Assembly: GCA_900550545.1 (NCBI GenBank)
Contig: URSS01000034.1
Location: 1-27,170 of the forward strand
Length of the DNA: 27,170 nt
Direction of reading: 5' to 3'
Source: an uncultured Lachnobacterium sp.
GTDB lineage: Bacteria; Bacillota; Clostridia; Lachnospirales; Lachnospiraceae
The position numbers and the translations under genes were made by a program. Of the stretch, positions 24,111-27,170 are shown piece by piece; positions within the stretch are counted from its first letter, which is position 1; the number at the start of each line of letters is the position of its first letter. The notes under the pieces were generated by a model. The model was not told the DNA's origin and made no database searches. It saw only the letters and a program-made list of their open reading frames with translations.

Positions 24111-25073
24111 TTATTTTCTTGAAATATGTCTTAAGGCATACTCTAAAGCTTCCTTTATCCATTCTTTCTTTGATGATATTGTACCGTTATTATATGCTGT
24201 CCATTTAGGTAAAAAATATGAAATGATTCTTTTGCTAGATTTTTCATAAACAAGATATTCCAATGTTTTTTTGTTAAATTTCACCATTCGGTCAAAATTT
24301 TCAACATCTTTTCCCTCTATTATATCATTACTTTTTTTATTCAAGAAACTTTTTGCCATGTTATAATATTCTTTTTTGCTTGGTTTCTTTCCTGTTCCAC
24401 CTTTCATGTCCTTAAATTCTTTTGCATGCTTCGCATAATGTTTTGAGAAATTTTGAAATTGCAATGAATAATATTTATCTTGCACTTTTACTTTCAATTT
24501 GGAAAATGCTTTCGAAATGTCGGTGGAAATATTACTGAAACACTTTTCAAAAGCTTTCTCTATCTCTGGCCACTTTTTTTCAATTTCTGGCCATTCCATT
24601 GCTAAAATACCAATAGCTCCTATTGCAACAAATGCTCCTATAATATCCGCTATTGGTAGAGGTCCATCTGCAACTCCTACTGACATTCCACTTGCCGCAG
24701 CTAGAAATGCATACCTAGCTGATGTCGGAATATCTAATGCTATCAAATCAGAATTTAACTCTTTTAATTCTGAAACAACATCATACAACGCAGATTTTTT
24801 CATACTTGTTTCACTTTTGACATATTTTTTATGATATTTTTTATGATACTTATACAACGACTTATCTTCATTAATTATTATATCAAAATATCCTTTTGCT
24901 ACGGGATCCAACTTATTATACAATTGAGAAACTTTATTAGTTGTATTTTTTTTCGTTGCTGCATAACATTTTTCTACTGTATTATTAGTATAATTTCCAG
25001 AATAAAGTCCGCAAATAAACATAATCAGTGCCATAAAAAAACATATTACTCTTTTTCTTCCTTGGTTTTTCAT
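24111..25073 (-). CDS. Secreted protein with colicin D/CdiA-CT-like C-terminus, candidate toxin
   Basis: A 320-residue protein with an N-terminal signal peptide (RKRVICFFMALIMFICGLYS, about 6-25), a lysine-rich linker and a hydrophobic central region (VGVADGPLPIADIIGAFVAI), as often seen before toxin domains in polymorphic toxins. The C-terminus (about 205-300) resembles BECR-fold RNases such as colicin D: KHYAKHAKEFKDMKGG, a Tyr/Ala helix (YYNMAKSFL), VKFNKKTLEYLVYEKSSK and IISYFLP. The His/Lys pattern fits the catalytic start of that fold. The ATG at 25073 has AAGGAAA upstream. It precedes the candidate immunity gene. The toxin call is inference from motif layout and gene pairing; it carries no LXG or other Firmicute export domain. 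Confidence 0.65.
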   Translation of the reverse strand: MKNQGRKRVICFFMALIMFICGLYSGNYTNNTVEKCYAATKKNTTNKVSQLYNKLDPVAKGYFDIIINEDKSLYKYHKKYHKKYVKSETSMKKSALYDVVSELKELNSDLIALDIPTSARYAFLAAASGMSVGVADGPLPIADIIGAFVAIGAIGILAMEWPEIEKKWPEIEKAFEKCFSNISTDISKAFSKLKVKVQDKYYSLQFQNFSKHYAKHAKEFKDMKGGTGKKPSKKEYYNMAKSFLNKKSNDIIEGKDVENFDRMVKFNKKTLEYLVYEKSSKRIISYFLPKWTAYNNGTISSKKEWIKEALEYALRHISRK

Positions 25074-25342
25074 AATATTTCCTTTCAATTATCACTTTTT
25101 ATTTTCCCGAGAAAATTATAGAACTTATAAGCTCTGGCACTAATGTTATCATACTTCTATTGATATAGAAATAGAAGTATTAGAACTATTTTATTAAAAC
25201 AATTGCTTATTATAATTTTATTTGCATATCACGAATTATTCCTCTTTCAATTCATAATACCCCAATTACCTATCTCAGTTTTTATATGTTTTTATTTCGC
25301 GCTCACCGGCGTCATCTTAGTCACCCTTTTTGTACCTCTTAC
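25074..25342. other. Divergent control region between toxin and LytTR genes
   Basis: Together with the LytTR promoter it makes a 326-base spacer between divergent genes. The only clear structure is the 10-bp inverted repeat at 25151-25180. A short plus-strand frame (25203-25487) is hydrophobic but overlaps the regulator and lacks a ribosome site, so it was not called. Confidence 0.5.
25151..25180. repeat. 10-bp inverted repeat upstream of the toxin gene
   Basis: ATACTTCTAT (25151-25160) and ATAGAAGTAT (25171-25180) are perfect inverted copies around a 10-base centre, about 80-110 bases before the toxin start codon. It is probably an operator. Confidence 0.6.
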
Positions 25343-25381
25343 GTCAAAATTGTTGAGCCGTCAAAATTGTTTAAGTATAAT
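25343..25381 (+). promoter_or_regulatory. LytTR gene promoter with overlapping 12-bp direct repeats
   Basis: TTGAGC (25353-25358), a 17-base spacer and TATAAT (25376-25381) form a promoter. GTCAAAATTGTT occurs at 25343-25354 and again at 25360-25371, a 17-base period spanning the -35 box. LytTR regulators bind direct repeats, so autoregulation is plausible. Confidence 0.75.
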
Positions 25382-25399
25382 ATACTCGGAGGTGACAAA

Positions 25400-25834
25400 A
25401 TGGATATTCAAATTGTTGAACACAATGAAACGAGCTTGCAAATTATTATTAAATGCAAACAAATTGATAATCAAATACTTCAATTGAAATCTCATATTGA
25501 ATTATTTGACAACAAATTATCAGCGAAAAAGGATCATGAATTATTTCTCATCAATTCGTCCGATGTACTATATTTTGAATCCGTTGATAATCGTACTTTC
25601 TTATATACTATAAATGATGTATTGGAAATAAATCAACGTTTATATGAATTGGAAAACATTCTTTCGCCAAAAGATTTCGCAAGAATATCGAAATCGCAAA
25701 TCGTTAATATGAATAAAATTATATCATTAAAGCCAGAATTGAATCGGACAATTTTGGCAACCATGTGCAATAATGAAAAGCTCAGCATATCAAGAAAATA
25801 TGTAAAAACTGTTCGCAGTATATTATCAATCTAG
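25400..25834 (+). CDS. Stand-alone LytTR-domain regulator
   Basis: A 144-residue transcription regulator with only a LytTR DNA-binding domain after a short N-terminal region. Features include LFLINSSDVLYFESVDNRTF and the typical FARISKSQIVNMNKIISLKP segment. There is no response-receiver domain. The ATG at 25400 has GGAGGT upstream; a longer in-frame extension is not real. The next gene encodes a membrane protein 14 bases downstream, the known LytTR/inhibitor pairing in which the membrane partner restrains the regulator. It lies divergent from the toxin gene and may control it; that is inference. Confidence 0.9.
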   Translation: MDIQIVEHNETSLQIIIKCKQIDNQILQLKSHIELFDNKLSAKKDHELFLINSSDVLYFESVDNRTFLYTINDVLEINQRLYELENILSPKDFARISKSQIVNMNKIISLKPELNRTILATMCNNEKLSISRKYVKTVRSILSI

Positions 25835-25848
25835 GAGGTTATTTTATT

Positions 25849-26319
25849 ATGAAAAGAAAAAACGAATTCTTAAAATTTTTAACATGGTTGAGAAATGGAA
25901 CCACATTTTGTATTACATGGTTTCTTATCCTTATATTAATTTTTAATACCATCTATGATATACCCTCTATTTCAACGAATAAATTAATTGAACTGATATT
26001 TTTATGCATGGGAGCGGTGTTTCTATTTAATACTTTTTTCACATGCTTATTTATCCCCAAATGGAGTTTTACAAAAAGACTTTCCGGTTTTATGATTGGA
26101 ATAAGTATATATGAATGCCTTATTTTCTATTCTCTTGGGATTTTCAAAAATGAAAGTATTCCTGTTTGGATTATTTTTATTGGAATTATTTTAGTATTAT
26201 ATTTTTGTTGCATTTTAATATATCAGCAATATAGCAAAAAAAAGGGAGAATTTTATACAAAATCATTACAGGCATATCAAGAAAAAAGAAAAAAGGAAAA
26301 TCTTCATCATCAGGCATAA
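25849..26319 (+). CDS. DUF3021-like four-helix membrane protein, LytTR partner
   Basis: A 156-residue membrane protein with four hydrophobic segments (about 17-37, 45-68, 78-97 and 105-126) and a charged cytoplasmic tail. Size, four-helix layout and position after a LytTR gene fit the DUF3021-type partner found with these regulators, which is thought to inhibit them at the membrane. ATG with AGGAGG upstream. The sequence is too divergent to be sure of the family by eye. No terminator is evident before the convergent AraC fragment, whose end lies one base away. Confidence 0.75.
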   Translation: MKRKNEFLKFLTWLRNGTTFCITWFLILILIFNTIYDIPSISTNKLIELIFLCMGAVFLFNTFFTCLFIPKWSFTKRLSGFMIGISIYECLIFYSLGIFKNESIPVWIIFIGIILVLYFCCILIYQQYSKKKGEFYTKSLQAYQEKRKKENLHHQA

Positions 26320-26320
26320 G

Positions 26321-26656
26321 TTAATTCCTATACTCTAAAAAACTGTTACCATGCTGATCCGAAAATACCTTTGCAAACTTGCCCTGATTTTCATACCCCA
26401 CACGTATGGCTATATCGATGACTTTCATATTTGTGGATTCAAGAAGCTCTGCCGCTTTTTCCATGCGCTTTTTGCGAAAGTACGAAAGATAGCTGTCTCC
26501 GAGAATTCCCTTGATATACAGCTTAAAACTGCTTTCGCTTATCCCAAAGCGCTCCGCCATCTCTTTTGCTGTGACTCTTCTGGAAAGGTCACTTAATATA
26601 AACTGTTCTACATCTTTTACAATCGCAATCTGCGATCTTGTAAAATACGTCTCCAT
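26321..26656 (-). pseudogene. AraC-family DNA-binding fragment
   Basis: A 111-residue piece holding the AraC/XylS C-terminal DNA-binding domain: the first helix-turn-helix is TAKEMAERFGISESSFKLYI, the second VIDIAIRVGYENQGKFAKVF. The stop codon is natural. Full AraC proteins are about 280-330 residues; the N-terminal ligand domain is missing. In frame the reading continues upstream only about 12 codons (INSIIRK before MET) to a TAA, and a different gene remnant lies there. The fragment has no ribosome site, so it is probably not expressed as such. Confidence 0.75.
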
Positions 26657-26699
26657 TTTTCTGATTATGCTGTTTATGATGTGGATTGTTTACAAGATC

Positions 26700-27115
26700 T
26701 TTGGAAACAAGCATTCTGTTCAGACTTGGTGTACTGATTGAGCCGGTGACACTTTTCTTTGGAATGAAATTGGAAGCATTTTTAGCCTTTTTCGGCATAG
26801 CAATCTGTTCTTTATTGTTCCAGTATTGTGCAGCCTTTTCAAATTTTTCAAGTGATTTCTCGTCAAAATTACTTTTCCACTTCAGTTCCATAATGATGCC
26901 TGGATACTTCTTCTCTCTTGGAATCAGACTGATATCGTATCTTCCATCTCCCGACTCTCTATTCGATTTAATCCTATATTGATTATCCATTAAAGCCATC
27001 AATTTGTAACAAATGAGCCAGAATTTCACTCTTATAAACCGCCGCTATCGCTTTGTTCGGAATGGATACCTCACACAAATAAATACCATCTGCCTGAAGT
27101 TCCTTCCTTGGGGTT
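26700..27115 (-). pseudogene. Remnant of an AAA-ATPase/PD-(D/E)XK nuclease-like protein
   Basis: On the minus strand YLCEVSIPNKAIAAVYKSEI (about 27035-27095) in one frame and SNRESGDGRYDISLIPREKK with GIIMELKWK (about 26870-26965) in another belong to the C-terminal region of the AAA-ATPase-like / DUF1703 family, whose PD-(D/E)XK motif is RYD...ELK. Between them a frame break and loss of the expected middle section are visible. The 5' part is cut by the IS200/IS605-type end, and the 3' part runs into unrelated sequence before the AraC fragment. It cannot be functional. Confidence 0.72.
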
Positions 27116-27170
27116 GTGAACTACCCATTGTCTAAAGCCAATGGGCTTCCTGCTTCGCAGACCTCGTTTC
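27116..27170 (-). mobile_element. Right end of an IS200/IS605-type element (partial)
   Basis: On the minus strand AAGCCCATTG, a short loop and CAATGGGTAGTTCAC form a hairpin (cccattg 27124-27130 with caatggg 27139-27145) close to the window edge. Hairpins of this shape with GTAGTTCAC at the boundary are typical of the right end of TnpB-carrying IS605-family elements, where the 3' end also holds the guide RNA scaffold. The transposase/TnpB genes would lie beyond 27170. The junction with the nuclease remnant is near 27115. Confidence 0.68.

Noticed and set aside
25203..25487. 94-codon plus-strand hydrophobic frame as a peptide gene
   Set aside because: No ribosome site, and it overlaps the LytTR start and promoter in another frame.

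Overview
The window looks like a low-GC Firmicutes chromosome, most likely Lachnospiraceae (Blautia / Dorea / Mediterraneibacter-like gut Clostridia). The grounds are strong AGGAGG-type ribosome sites, AT-rich intergenic DNA, a CUT1 sugar importer with a lipoprotein binding subunit, and typical gut-Clostridia accessory genes (HipBST, DUF4143 ATPase, IS200/IS605 end, LytTR/DUF3021-like pair). Taxonomy is inferred from protein style only. No rRNA, tRNA or CRISPR array was seen.

Layout. (1) 1-1240: a decayed SLC13-type anion permease and a terminator. (2) 1241-9711: a fructan/fructose-anhydride operon on the minus strand, with a divergent LacI regulator. Its order is binding lipoprotein, two permeases, a cytoplasmic GH91 enzyme, a GH32 fructosidase and a fructokinase. 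The GH91 protein keeps the Asp/Glu pair of inulin fructotransferase / DFA III hydrolase enzymes and has no signal peptide. The best reading is import of difructose anhydride III (or a similar dianhydride), opening to inulobiose, cleavage to fructose, then phosphorylation. A solute-binding-protein tail is left as a deletion scar between GH91 and GH32. (3) 9712-10275: a gene-free convergent spacer with a 13-bp tandem repeat, a long hairpin, and three inverted repeats of the same geometry. (4) 10276-12444: a hipB-hipS-hipT toxin-antitoxin operon with a trailing GNAT gene. Upstream are three copies of one palindrome at exact 41-bp spacing, two of them sitting inside well-formed promoters.

(5) 12507-17526: a redox cluster (MATE exporter, LysR remnant, flavodoxin, CMD-cupin protein, aldo/keto reductase, RibD-like reductase) with a GNAT remnant upstream. 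The LysR gene is truncated and the reductase appears frameshifted near its start. (6) 17633-19901: a DUF4143 ATPase translationally coupled to a HipA-like kinase, preceded by a 20-bp perfect inverted repeat whose core recurs in the leader. (7) 19935-23678: a small membrane protein, remnants of a P1B-type ATPase and a second MATE, a DegV protein, and a divergent HxlR/nitroreductase pair. (8) 23702-26319: a very AT-rich island with a secreted protein that has a colicin D/CdiA-CT-like C-terminus, an adjacent CPCC-type cysteine-rich candidate immunity protein, and a divergent LytTR regulator with its membrane partner. (9) 26321-27170: fragments of an AraC regulator and of an ATPase/PD-(D/E)XK protein, cut by the right end of an IS200/IS605-type element that runs out of the window.

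A recurring theme is decay by internal deletion: at least eight genes are reduced to fused or truncated pieces while their neighbours stay intact.
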